A stretch of 64,000 nucleotides of DNA, from positions 1,116,001 to 1,180,000 of the forward strand of contig NZ_AP025314.1 of assembly GCF_036492835.1 (NCBI RefSeq), given 5' to 3'. Both the position numbers and the translations under genes were made by a program. How positions within the stretch are numbered: position 1 is the stretch's first letter; each line of letters starts with the position of its first letter. The notes beneath the pieces were generated by a model. The model had not been told where the DNA came from. It did not search any database and was given only the letters and a program-made list of their open reading frames with translations. Shown piece after piece: positions 16,257 through 24,717 of this stretch. Origin of the DNA: Fulvitalea axinellae (GTDB lineage Bacteria > Bacteroidota > Bacteroidia > Cytophagales > Cyclobacteriaceae).

Positions 16257-18497
16257 GTGAGTATACTTCGACGCACATATATATACACAATAGCCCTGAT
16301 CCTTCTTTCGGTCGTTGTCGGTTTTGCCCAAAAAGGTCAATTTGCGACGAAAACGTCCGTTCTTTGGCGTCCTGTTTCTGTCGCCGAGTTTAATGAGGGC
16401 AAAGACGCCGTTTTGGATTTGGGAATAAAGTCAATGTCTTTGGAAGGGCTGGGCTTGCCGGATAAAATTATAAGGTCGTTATTGGCGGATTCGGCTGTGA
16501 CACTTGTCGTTTCCAAGAAAACGGCTCAGGATATGGCCGAAGAGAACTTTGCCGGAACGCTCTTTACAAAGGATCAAACAAGCGTTTACGCCTTGGGGAG
16601 TTCGGGCTTGGCGGTTTGGAATCCTGATTTTTCCGTTCCTACTGGCCCTTTGTATAAGCAGTGCGTCGGTATTTGGAAACGAAACGGGGCGCCTCCGTAC
16701 TGGGTAGTCGCCGATTTGGAAAATATCGAAGAAGCGGTAGCTTTGGTACGTGCCGTAAACGAGGCGCCTAGAGTGCGAGGAATAGTACAGTTCGAAGATG
16801 GCGAGGCGCTCGGGGATGTGACTTGGATGGAATTTCCGGACTTGGTGACCCAGGGGAGATTCAGTTATCCCACACGCGGAATTTCCGATCCGCAGATGAG
16901 TCCGCACAAGGCCGGTTTCAGGTTTTCTCCCGACATTATGCGTTTCAACGGGCGTAACAGGAAGACCGAAAAGATATTTAAGGCGATACCGCTGACATTG
17001 GAAGACGACCTACAGGCCCATTGGTTGGCTACGGGGACTGCGAAAGTGAAAAATCCGGAACATGATGATCCGTCGCACCATAACTTGGAGGATCCGAAAG
17101 CATTTCTTTATGACGGATCTTCGAGTTATACCGACTGTGGCGCAAGCTCTATCGATTTGATCGATAGTGTGTTTACGGTATCGGCGATGGTAAGCATTAC
17201 AAACTACGTCGACGCAACCAACCGAACGCATGCTGAATCCAGCAGAAGCATATTGGGCAAGGGCGTTTCTTTTGTTATAAAGCTGGTTGGGAACAAACCG
17301 ACTTTGACCGTTGTGGGGCAAAGTGATTATATATTTAATTATGATCTGTCCGTAAACAAATGGTACCGCTTGACGCTGGTTTGTGTGGCGAATCGATACG
17401 CCAAAGCTTATGTTGACGGCGAGTTGATCGGGACTAGGGAAATCGGGCCTGTACCGAAGAACGAGTACAAGGTGATGATTGGCAGTGATTTGTGGGATGA
17501 GTTCTTTGGTGGAAAAATCAACGATGTGTTGGTTTGGAAGCGCGAGCTTAGCGAAGAGGAAGTCTCGAAAATCCCGGAGTTTGTGTCCCGTACCGATGTC
17601 TCGGCCACTTTGAAAAAATACGGCTTTGCACTCATGACTTTGTTTGTGGCGTTGATTGGAGCCGGAATATATTATCGCAAAAAGAAATCGGCCCAGCAAT
17701 TTTCGGTTCCTGATGTATCAAGATCACCGGTAACGCCAACGGTTAGCGTTCCGGTTCGGAAGCCTGAGCCTAAGAAAGAGGAAAATCCGTCTCAGATTCA
17801 GCTGTTTGGCCGTTTCAAAGTCAAAAACAACAAGAGCGAGGACGTTACCAAGCGTTTTTCTCCAAAAATCCGTCAGTTGTTGATTCTTCTTCTGATTCAC
17901 GAAAGGGATGGGGTTTCTACCAAGAAACTGACCGAAACGCTCTGGCCGGAATACGATATCAAAAGCGCCAAAAACACCCGTGGCACCAATATCCAAAAGC
18001 TGAAAAAAGCCTTGGCCGATGTGGACGGGGCCGAAGTGGAATACGCCCATAAGCTGTGGCGGGTGAGGGTCAATAGCCCGTATATGTGCGATTATAAGCT
18101 GGTTTCGGATACGTTTCACGATAGCCGTGACAATCCGCAATTGGCGATTGAGCGACTGCCTTTGTTGTTGGAAAATCTGGAAAAAGGACGTTTGGTCCCT
18201 AACCTGAACGCTCCTTGGCTTGACCATCATATCGAGACCCTGAACGACTTGGTGTTGGATTTCTGTATGCGGATTTCCGACAGTTTGGGACCGAAGGAAA
18301 CAAGGCTGCAAAGACAGCTTGCGGAGATTATTTTCCTGATAGATCCGGTAAACGAACAGGCGCTTCACTTAAAGATCAAGGCGCTGAACGCCGAAGGAAA
18401 GCACAGTCTGGCCAAACACGCTTACGAGCGCTTCGAGCAGGAATACGAAGATTTGTATTCCGAGGAGTTTGAAGGCGAATTCGCTGATTTTCTGTGA
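16257..18497 (+). CDS. Membrane-spanning LamG-domain transcriptional regulator with SARP-like DNA-binding domain
   Basis: 746 residues from a GTG start preceded by GAGAAGAG. Order: signal or anchor segment (about 8-24), an unassigned periplasmic region, a LamG/concanavalin-like domain (about 280-430, with GSSSYTDCG, YRLTLVCVANRYAKAYVDG and GGKINDVLVWKRELSEEEV), and one transmembrane helix (about 456-474) followed by RKKK. The cytoplasmic part starts with LFGRFKVKNN (about 514) and RFSPKIRQLLILLLIHERDGVSTKKLTETLWPE, an OmpR/SARP-type winged helix, then an alpha-helical BTAD-like region to the end. This layout predicts a one-component regulator that senses something in the periplasm, perhaps a glycan, and binds DNA at the membrane. 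The target genes are unknown. Confidence 0.8.
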   Translation: MSILRRTYIYTIALILLSVVVGFAQKGQFATKTSVLWRPVSVAEFNEGKDAVLDLGIKSMSLEGLGLPDKIIRSLLADSAVTLVVSKKTAQDMAEENFAGTLFTKDQTSVYALGSSGLAVWNPDFSVPTGPLYKQCVGIWKRNGAPPYWVVADLENIEEAVALVRAVNEAPRVRGIVQFEDGEALGDVTWMEFPDLVTQGRFSYPTRGISDPQMSPHKAGFRFSPDIMRFNGRNRKTEKIFKAIPLTLEDDLQAHWLATGTAKVKNPEHDDPSHHNLEDPKAFLYDGSSSYTDCGASSIDLIDSVFTVSAMVSITNYVDATNRTHAESSRSILGKGVSFVIKLVGNKPTLTVVGQSDYIFNYDLSVNKWYRLTLVCVANRYAKAYVDGELIGTREIGPVPKNEYKVMIGSDLWDEFFGGKINDVLVWKRELSEEEVSKIPEFVSRTDVSATLKKYGFALMTLFVALIGAGIYYRKKKSAQQFSVPDVSRSPVTPTVSVPVRKPEPKKEENPSQIQLFGRFKVKNNKSEDVTKRFSPKIRQLLILLLIHERDGVSTKKLTETLWPEYDIKSAKNTRGTNIQKLKKALADVDGAEVEYAHKLWRVRVNSPYMCDYKLVSDTFHDSRDNPQLAIERLPLLLENLEKGRLVPNLNAPWLDHHIETLNDLVLDFCMRISDSLGPKETRLQRQLAEIIFLIDPVNEQALHLKIKALNAEGKHSLAKHAYERFEQEYEDLYSEEFEGEFADFL

Positions 18498-18503
18498 CTG
18501 TTT

Positions 18504-18591
18504 GGTATCAAGTCTTAGGTATTAAGTATCAGGTCTTAGGTATTCAGTCCTGCGTTTGTGCCAGATACCTGATACCTAATACTAAATACCC
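18504..18591. repeat. Heptamer-periodic inverted repeat element, locus B
   Basis: The left arm (18504-18552) is seven consecutive 7-bp units of consensus RGTMTYA, such as GGTATTA, AGTATCA and GGTCTTA. The right arm (18562-18591) is the complementary array in the same 7-bp phase. With a loop of about 9 bases this could fold into a long imperfect hairpin. It occupies the whole gap between two convergent genes, where it may also serve as a terminator. Confidence 0.8.
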
Positions 18592-18596
18592 TTTCT

Positions 18597-19502
18597 CTAT
18601 TGCCTCTGCTGGGAAAGTTTGAAATTCCTGCCGGGCACATCCACTCTGAATTGTTCGATCACACCCCTTTCCTGTTCTGTTATAAACAGCGTTTTGCCGT
18701 CTTTCCCTCCAAAAGCTACGTTTGAGGGCCGTTTTCCGGTCGTTCTTACTTCTTTTATGATCAATCCGTTGGGTGATACGTAAACCACGGTTCCTTTTTC
18801 CCAGCGGGCTATCCACAGATGGCCGTCTTCGTCACAACGCATGCCGTCAAGCGCATAATCAGGGAAGGTTAGGAGCAAGCGTTTGTTGCTCAAGTTCCCG
18901 TTTTCGTCCAAGTCGTAAGCCAGGAGCTTTCGGGTGTTTGTCGTGTTTACGTACAGTGTTCGGTTGTCGGGGCTTACCTCTATTCCGTTCACGGCGTCCA
19001 GTTCTTCGTCCATCAGCTTTACGGTGCCGTCAGTAAGTACTCGCCAGAGACGGCCTGTGCCAGCTTGGAAAAACGGATCCGCCACGAAAATGATGTCGTT
19101 GTCCATTATGGCGATATCGTTGGGCTCGTTCGGCCCGCCGAATTCGGCGTATACAGAGACGTCTTTGGTGTTTGCGTCCACTTTCAGGATTCTGTGGCCG
19201 GGTTGGTCGGCGATCAGCATATTGCCTTTGGAGTCGAAGCGGGTGCCGTTGCCGTGCGAGTCTCCCGGCAGTTGGAGGAAAAGGCTTACGTTGCCTTTGT
19301 CGTCCACTTGGCCTACTGTACCGGATTTTTCGAAATTGAGCGAAAACAGAACGCCGTCGGAACGGACGGCGGGGCCTTCGGCGCCTTGGGTGAATACCGG
19401 ACCCGTAAAATCTGTGGAGCGGGGTAGCGTGTCGGAGGAGCTTTCGGAGCAGGCCCACAGCGTTCCCGCCAGTCCGAGGGCCAATATCCAGGTCTTTTTC
19501 AT
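18597..19502 (-). CDS. SMP-30/gluconolactonase-like lipoprotein
   Basis: 301 residues from the ATG at 19502. This start gives a lipoprotein signal ending LAGTLWAC; the frame runs 21 codons further up without leader character. The body is a six-bladed beta-propeller of the SMP-30/LRE family. Likely metal ligands are the Glu in GAEGPA, the Asn residues in PNEPNDIAI and DAVNGIEVSPD, and the Asp in YALDGMRCDEDGHLW. The family hydrolyses sugar lactones or related esters. Export as a lipoprotein suggests a periplasmic or surface role. The gene is divergent from recQ. Confidence 0.87.
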   Translation of the reverse strand: MKKTWILALGLAGTLWACSESSSDTLPRSTDFTGPVFTQGAEGPAVRSDGVLFSLNFEKSGTVGQVDDKGNVSLFLQLPGDSHGNGTRFDSKGNMLIADQPGHRILKVDANTKDVSVYAEFGGPNEPNDIAIMDNDIIFVADPFFQAGTGRLWRVLTDGTVKLMDEELDAVNGIEVSPDNRTLYVNTTNTRKLLAYDLDENGNLSNKRLLLTFPDYALDGMRCDEDGHLWIARWEKGTVVYVSPNGLIIKEVRTTGKRPSNVAFGGKDGKTLFITEQERGVIEQFRVDVPGRNFKLSQQRQ

Positions 19503-19651
19503 GTCTGTATTTCGTGTTGGTTCAGGCATTAGGTCTTTATTTTTTTGAAAAAGAAAGACGTCCAAACTTTTACCTAACCGTTTTGAAGACCATCCGGCAC
19601 AAAAATGAACCGATTATTTCGGATATTGCGACATTAAATCAGAACGAAAAG

Positions 19652-21784
19652 ATGAGCCAAGCCCTTAGCCTACTCAAAAAGTATTACGGATACGACAGTT
19701 TCCGTCCGTTGCAGGAAGAAATTATCAATACGGTAATGGACAACCGGGACTCTCTGGTGCTGATGCCTACGGGCGGGGGAAAGTCGCTGTGTTTTCAGAT
19801 GCCGGCATTGATGAAAGAGGGCGTGGCCATAGTGGTTTCACCGCTGATCGCCTTGATGCAGGACCAAGTGACAGGACTCCGGGCAAACGGCGTGGCGGCC
19901 GGATATATTAATAGTAGCCAAAGCGCTCAGGATCATTTTAATATACAAAAGGCTTGCGAAGAGGGGAAGCTGAAGCTTCTTTACGTTTCGCCGGAAAAGC
20001 TTCTGACCCGTCCTTTTTATGATTTTATGAAAAGGATAAAAATCAGTCTTTTCGCCATTGACGAAGCGCATTGCGTTTCGTTTTGGGGGCATGATTTCCG
20101 GCCCGAATACACCAAGCTCGGTTTTCTCAAACAGCATTTTCCCGAAGTGCCCGTAATCGCTTTGACTGCTACCGCCGATAAGATCACCAGAAAGGATATC
20201 GTAAAGCAGCTTAACCTGGCCGATGCCCGGACTTTTATATCGTCGTTCGATAGGCCGAACCTTAGCCTTAATGTAAAGCCGGCGCGAAAGAGGGTCGAAT
20301 ATATTACGGAGTATATAAAACTGAGGCCCGATGAGCCGGGAATCGTATATTGTCTCAGCAGGAAATCTACGGAGGCTTTGGCTGAAAAACTGCGTAAACA
20401 GGGAATCAAAGCCAAAGCTTACCACGCTCATATTCCGCATGATATAAGGGCGGAAACCCAGCGGGAATTCCTCCGTGACGATATCCAAGTGGTGTGCGCC
20501 ACTATCGCTTTCGGTATGGGAATCGACAAACCCAATGTGCGTTGGGTAATTCATTATAATTTGCCAAAAAACATCGAAAGCTATTATCAGGAAATCGGGC
20601 GTGCCGGCCGTGACGGCCTCGATTCGGGGACTCTGCTGTTCTATACTTCCGGCGACGTGATAATGCAGAAACAGATGTTGCAGGATACGCCTCCGGAACA
20701 CCGGGAACTGCAAACCGCCAAGCTTGAGCGTTTGCAACAGTTCGCCGAAGCGCATATTTGCCGGCGAAAGATTCTGCTTAACTACTTCGGGGAACATCTG
20801 ACCGAAGACTGCGGAAACTGCGACGTATGCCGAAACCCGCGCGAACGGTTTGACGGAACGGTATTGGCGCAGAAAGCGCTTTCGGCCGTAGCACGTTCCG
20901 ACCAGAAATTGCCTTTGGGTTTGGCCATCGACGTGTTGAGAGGTTCCAGAAATCAAGCGGTGTTAAGCAAAGGCTTGGACAGAATCAAAACTTACGGAGT
21001 AGGCCGAGACGTGAGCGGCCAGGATTGGATAATCTACCTTCAGCAACTTGTGAATATGGGGATGCTGGACGTGGCTTACGACGATCATCACCACTTAAAG
21101 CTCACGCCGCTAAGCGTTGAAGTTCTGAAAGGACAAACGCCCGTGGAGCTTTACAAACTGACAGACGAAGAGAAATCGCCGAAGGCATCAAGAAAGAAGA
21201 AAGCCGAGGAAAAAGGCGCTTTGGCGGAGAAAGCCAGCGAAGAGATAATGGCCCGTTTGAAGGCGTTGCGCAAAAGCGTGGCCGACGAAAAGGGAATTCC
21301 GCCATACACTGTATTCCACGATACGGCCTTGCTGGAAATGGCCAACAGCATTCCGCTGACTCCCGAAGATTTCGGAAAGATAAAAGGAGTTGGCGAAAGC
21401 AAACTGAAGGAATACGGGCCGGCCTTTTTGATGGGAATAGCGGAGGCCGTGGCCTCGATTCCGCCTCAGAATATGAAAAAGGCATTACACACCCGGCTTT
21501 ATACATATGCGTTGTTCCGTTCGGGAATGAGCCCCGAGCAGATTTCCGAGCACCGCGATTTGGGTGTGGCCACCGTTTACGGTCATCTTACGCATCTGTA
21601 TACGGAAGATTATCCGGTTCCCGTGGCCCAATATGTCAGTCCCGAGCAACGGGCCGATATCGGTAAGGCCCTCGAAACCGTCGGTGTGGAGGAAGGCTAT
21701 AAGCCGGTGTTTGACTTTTTGGGCGAGAGGTATTCATACGCCCAAATCCGGATGGCGGAGGCTATTTTGGAGAAAGAGGGTTGA
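19652..21784 (+). CDS. recQ: ATP-dependent DNA helicase RecQ
   Basis: 710 residues from the ATG at 19652, where family similarity begins (ALSLLKKYYGYDSFRPLQ). It unwinds DNA 3'-5' in recombination and fork repair. Walker A is PTGGGKS (39-45) and the DEAH box is at 137-140, followed by CVSFWGHDFRPEY. Motif VI is QEIGRAGRDG. The zinc-binding cysteines are in HICRRKILLNYFGE and CGNCDVC, followed by a winged helix and an HRDC domain (about 525-600, IKGVGESKLKEYG). A C-terminal helix-turn-helix extension (MSPEQISEHRDLGVATVYGH) is typical of Bacteroidota RecQ. All helicase motifs are intact. Confidence 0.96.
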   Translation: MSQALSLLKKYYGYDSFRPLQEEIINTVMDNRDSLVLMPTGGGKSLCFQMPALMKEGVAIVVSPLIALMQDQVTGLRANGVAAGYINSSQSAQDHFNIQKACEEGKLKLLYVSPEKLLTRPFYDFMKRIKISLFAIDEAHCVSFWGHDFRPEYTKLGFLKQHFPEVPVIALTATADKITRKDIVKQLNLADARTFISSFDRPNLSLNVKPARKRVEYITEYIKLRPDEPGIVYCLSRKSTEALAEKLRKQGIKAKAYHAHIPHDIRAETQREFLRDDIQVVCATIAFGMGIDKPNVRWVIHYNLPKNIESYYQEIGRAGRDGLDSGTLLFYTSGDVIMQKQMLQDTPPEHRELQTAKLERLQQFAEAHICRRKILLNYFGEHLTEDCGNCDVCRNPRERFDGTVLAQKALSAVARSDQKLPLGLAIDVLRGSRNQAVLSKGLDRIKTYGVGRDVSGQDWIIYLQQLVNMGMLDVAYDDHHHLKLTPLSVEVLKGQTPVELYKLTDEEKSPKASRKKKAEEKGALAEKASEEIMARLKALRKSVADEKGIPPYTVFHDTALLEMANSIPLTPEDFGKIKGVGESKLKEYGPAFLMGIAEAVASIPPQNMKKALHTRLYTYALFRSGMSPEQISEHRDLGVATVYGHLTHLYTEDYPVPVAQYVSPEQRADIGKALETVGVEEGYKPVFDFLGERYSYAQIRMAEAILEKEG

Positions 21785-22438
21785 AGGCATTCGGATGCTC
21801 AAGGAATCAGGGACGCCGGGCGGGAGCTTGGCGTCTTTGTTTTTTCATTTCAAAAAATGATATTTCAGGAAACGTTCTGATTATGAGCTTGATTCGAGTG
21901 TTCTTGCTGATTTTTCCGTTGATATTTTTCGCTTGCGCTTCCAATATTAAGCCGATAACTTTTGACGCTCCAATGAGCGGTACTTATAAGGTGCCCATTG
22001 ACAGCGTGCGGACTTTTGAGCTTTTCCAACAGCGCTTTTGGAAAGCCGAATCAAAAATGAAGAATCCTGTGTTCCTTATTCCATTTGATGTAAGAAAAGG
22101 GCGCTTCACGAATTCGGAGAAAGCGTCTTTCTATGTTCCCCTGAGGGCCGAGGCGTATGCTGATACGCAATGGACGAGATGCTATCCGCTAAAATCATGT
22201 TATTGGGTCTATTCAATGGAAAGCGATAGTGTTGTCAGACGTAGGTTGCGTTCTGATTTGGGTTCGAAAAAATCGCCTTCGATAAATATTATGATGGAAC
22301 TCGATCAGCTATTGACTTCGATTGAGCGTTTGATGGGATTGATAATCAAGGAATACGATTTCATTCACCGGAAAAAGCGGGAGGCACAGCCATTGAATAT
22401 CACCCTTTTCGAGATTGAATCATTGCCTGATTTAAGTA

Positions 22439-24089
22439 GGGTTTACTGAAAAAGCCCAGAGGGCTACCCAGCTAGGATATTTTGCCAGACAGTCTTTTCC
22501 TGTTTCTTTTCGCCGTCTTGAAGCCATATCCCGTATTTCCAGCTCAAGAAAACAAGGTCAAAAAAGATTTCGCTCTGAAATCTTTTCAAGTTGGCCACGA
22601 AGAAAATGCAGGCGATCCATGAAAGCGAAGTGTCCGCTCTCCTTGCCTGTATTTTGTCCAATCCGTGTCCCCGTTTCACTTCCCCGAATTTTCCTTCCGC
22701 CCTGCTCCGGTGCCGTTGGTGAAGCGTCCGGTTTTCCTTGCGTTCCCTGATTTTTTCGGGACTTGAGGGAGGCCTTCCCAACGGGGAGCCCACGAATTCC
22801 ACACCCGCGCCGGACATGGTCTGCCGGGCGTTCCTGTTTCCGTAAATCTTGTCCCCGACGAATTTGCCGAGCTTCATTTCCGGGTTTCTCTCCCCGAAAC
22901 TGTCGATGTGCCCGCGGATCACTTCCGCGTCACCCTCGTAGTAAGCGTCCCATTGCGCCTTGTCCAGATAGGAATAGCCTTCGTGAAGGCTTACGGACAA
23001 TTTGGCGCCGAACTCGGTGTCGCTTCCGTTTTTGCCCCGGACTATCGGCCGGACATGGGGCTGGAAGACGTTCACGATGCGGCCGTCCACCCTGTTGGCA
23101 CCGGTCTCCAGCATGAGCGACTGTTGCCTGGCGATTTCGTGAAGCACCATCAGAATCTTCAAAAACCTGCTTTTTAGGCGTATAACGCCCTTGTTGGCCT
23201 CTATGAGGCTGTCGATATGCCGTAGGTTCCGTTCCAGATAATTCAGCTGTCGGCGTGCGCACACGCGCCAGAATTCGGCTCCTTTCCTCTTTTTTCTCGT
23301 CGCCCCGACATATTCCCTATGGGCTTTATCCCGGTAAGTCCGGGGCTTTTTGGATAAACCGGAATCCCTGGCGACGGGCCAAAGGAGGTCGATGATTTTC
23401 TCCGACTGCACCCTCGCCGTAGCCAACAGCCCAAGGTCCGTGGGGTATGGAATCTCTTGCGGCGCCACCGTCGCGTCGCAGGAGACAACCCGCTTGTCAT
23501 CTTCGGCGTCCCCGGAATGCCCGTCTTTGGACCCTTCATCCCGATCGCCCTCCGCAATACGGATCCCCTCGTGTTGCAAAAGCGAACTCATCCTGTTAAA
23601 ATCCCCGTACCCGAGCCGCTTGCGGACCGTCGTGAACAGCGAAGGGTCAAAGGCCTTTTCCGTGGTGAACGAGCCGAGTCCCACGAAATACTGGAGATAC
23701 GGATTTTCTTTGATTTGTTCTATCGCCTCGGCGTCCGAAACGTTCAGCTTATGCTTCACGATCAGCGCGCCGATGACCAGCCGGGCCGGTTTGCACGGAC
23801 TGCCCTTGCCCGTCGACATTTTCGATTCGTAGACCAAACCCAATTCCGCCCAGGGGATGGAGTTGGCCAACTTCACCCATCTGTTTTCCGGGTTAAGGCG
23901 CCCTATTTCCGGGTCCAAAAAACCTTCTATACTCAATTGCGAGGAACTTGTCTTGATCATAGGTGCAAGGGAAAAAATGCTCTCAGTCCTTTCTAAGGCC
24001 AATTTACGAATATTCCCTGTGCTTTGGAAAGGGAAACAAGCTACCTAATCCACTGATAATCTTGTGGTTTTTACTTTTTCAGTAAACCC
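22439..24089 (-). mobile_element. IS5-superfamily insertion sequence, copy 2
   Basis: A 1651-bp element identical over its length to the copy at 2699-4349, with the same 16-bp terminal inverted repeats. It is flanked by the 6-bp direct repeat TAAGTA (22433-22438 and 24090-24095). Both duplicated targets in the window fit TAARTA, suggesting a target preference, with the one-base boundary ambiguity noted for copy 1. The identity of the two copies points to recent transposition. It splits a lipoprotein gene. Confidence 0.94.
22464..24002 (-). CDS. IS5-superfamily DDE transposase, copy 2
   Basis: A 512-residue protein identical to the transposase at 2724-4262, with the same InsH/DUF772-type N-terminal domain and candidate D, D, E residues. 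The gene is intact. It lies antisense to the interrupted lipoprotein gene. Confidence 0.93.
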   Translation of the reverse strand: MALERTESIFSLAPMIKTSSSQLSIEGFLDPEIGRLNPENRWVKLANSIPWAELGLVYESKMSTGKGSPCKPARLVIGALIVKHKLNVSDAEAIEQIKENPYLQYFVGLGSFTTEKAFDPSLFTTVRKRLGYGDFNRMSSLLQHEGIRIAEGDRDEGSKDGHSGDAEDDKRVVSCDATVAPQEIPYPTDLGLLATARVQSEKIIDLLWPVARDSGLSKKPRTYRDKAHREYVGATRKKRKGAEFWRVCARRQLNYLERNLRHIDSLIEANKGVIRLKSRFLKILMVLHEIARQQSLMLETGANRVDGRIVNVFQPHVRPIVRGKNGSDTEFGAKLSVSLHEGYSYLDKAQWDAYYEGDAEVIRGHIDSFGERNPEMKLGKFVGDKIYGNRNARQTMSGAGVEFVGSPLGRPPSSPEKIRERKENRTLHQRHRSRAEGKFGEVKRGHGLDKIQARRADTSLSWIACIFFVANLKRFQSEIFFDLVFLSWKYGIWLQDGEKKQEKTVWQNILAG

Positions 24090-24202
24090 TAAGTAGGTCG
24101 GACAGTCTGTTGAAAAGCATTGAGTTGGAGGTTCCCGATTTTGAGGATTACGAATTTGAAGAAGATGAACCCCTTTACTTGGATTCGCTTGACCATCGTT
24201 GA

Positions 24203-24717
24203 CATAAGGGATTTTTATAAAAAAACGGAGACACACAAAAGCGCGCCTCCGTCCAATAATCAGTCACAGTTTTTTTATTAAGGAACAATTAAAGAATATG
24301 CGCCTGAATAAGTTTATCCTTGTTTTATTCGTGTCAACAGATCGAACTATTATTGATTCCAATGCGTTCCAAAAAACTAATTTCAGGCCTTTATTTTTCT
24401 TCCATAACCGTAATGCTTTTGGATGGAAGATAAATTTGTAGCCGTATTTGAGAGATTTTTTGGTTACTTTTTCATCTGAAAACTCAAGCGATAGCGTTCA
24501 TGAACACCGCTGAAAGCAAACTAAAACGTGAGTAAAGTAACACCGGAGCTGGTTATAAGCACGTTGTTTATGGTCTCGGGATATCGCCTTTTAAATGCCC
24601 ATAATTATGTCGCAGTGCATAATTTCCCTGTTTAGGGCTTCAGGACATTCATCGGGACAGTACCTAATACGTAATACCTGATACCTAAGACCCTATAGAT
24701 TTATTCTTTCATTATCC
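24203..24717. other. Intergenic region with one heptamer array
   Basis: A 515-bp gap between the interrupted lipoprotein gene and cstA. It holds a weak 6-bp hairpin (ACGGAG at 24225-24230 with CTCCGT at 24247-24252) that has a T tract on the minus-strand side, and the heptamer array at 24660. No gene is supported. Confidence 0.6.
24660..24694. repeat. Heptamer-periodic repeat, locus C (single arm)
   Basis: Five 7-bp units (GTACCTA, ATACGTA, ATACCTG, ATACCTA, AGACCCT), the same unit family as the right arms at 9111 and 18562. No matching left arm was found nearby. The preceding ATTCATCGG is shared with locus A. It lies about 25 bases past the stop codon of cstA on that gene's strand. Confidence 0.7.

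Larger units (their letters stand above)
21883..24202 (+). pseudogene. Lipoprotein gene interrupted by the insertion sequence
   Basis: The ATG at 21883 gives a lipoprotein leader ending LIFFAC. The frame is interrupted after codons for DLSR by the insertion at 22439-24089. Removing the element with one copy of the TAAGTA duplication joins 21883-22438 to 24096-24202 in frame. This restores a 220-residue protein whose tail is rich in Asp and Glu and ends SLDHR with a TGA at 24200-24202. The insertion replaces that tail with RVY and a stop. The truncated product (188 residues) may still be made. The protein is not a family I recognise. It lies 98 bp downstream of recQ on the same strand. Confidence 0.85.

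Noticed and set aside
19838..20956. A 372-codon minus-strand open frame inside recQ
   Set aside because: It is antisense to intact helicase motifs and shows no domain of its own.
24225..24252. A 6-bp hairpin proposed as the terminator of the interrupted lipoprotein gene
   Set aside because: The T tract lies on the minus-strand side, the stem is short and the loop is 16 bases, so it was noted only within the intergenic entry.
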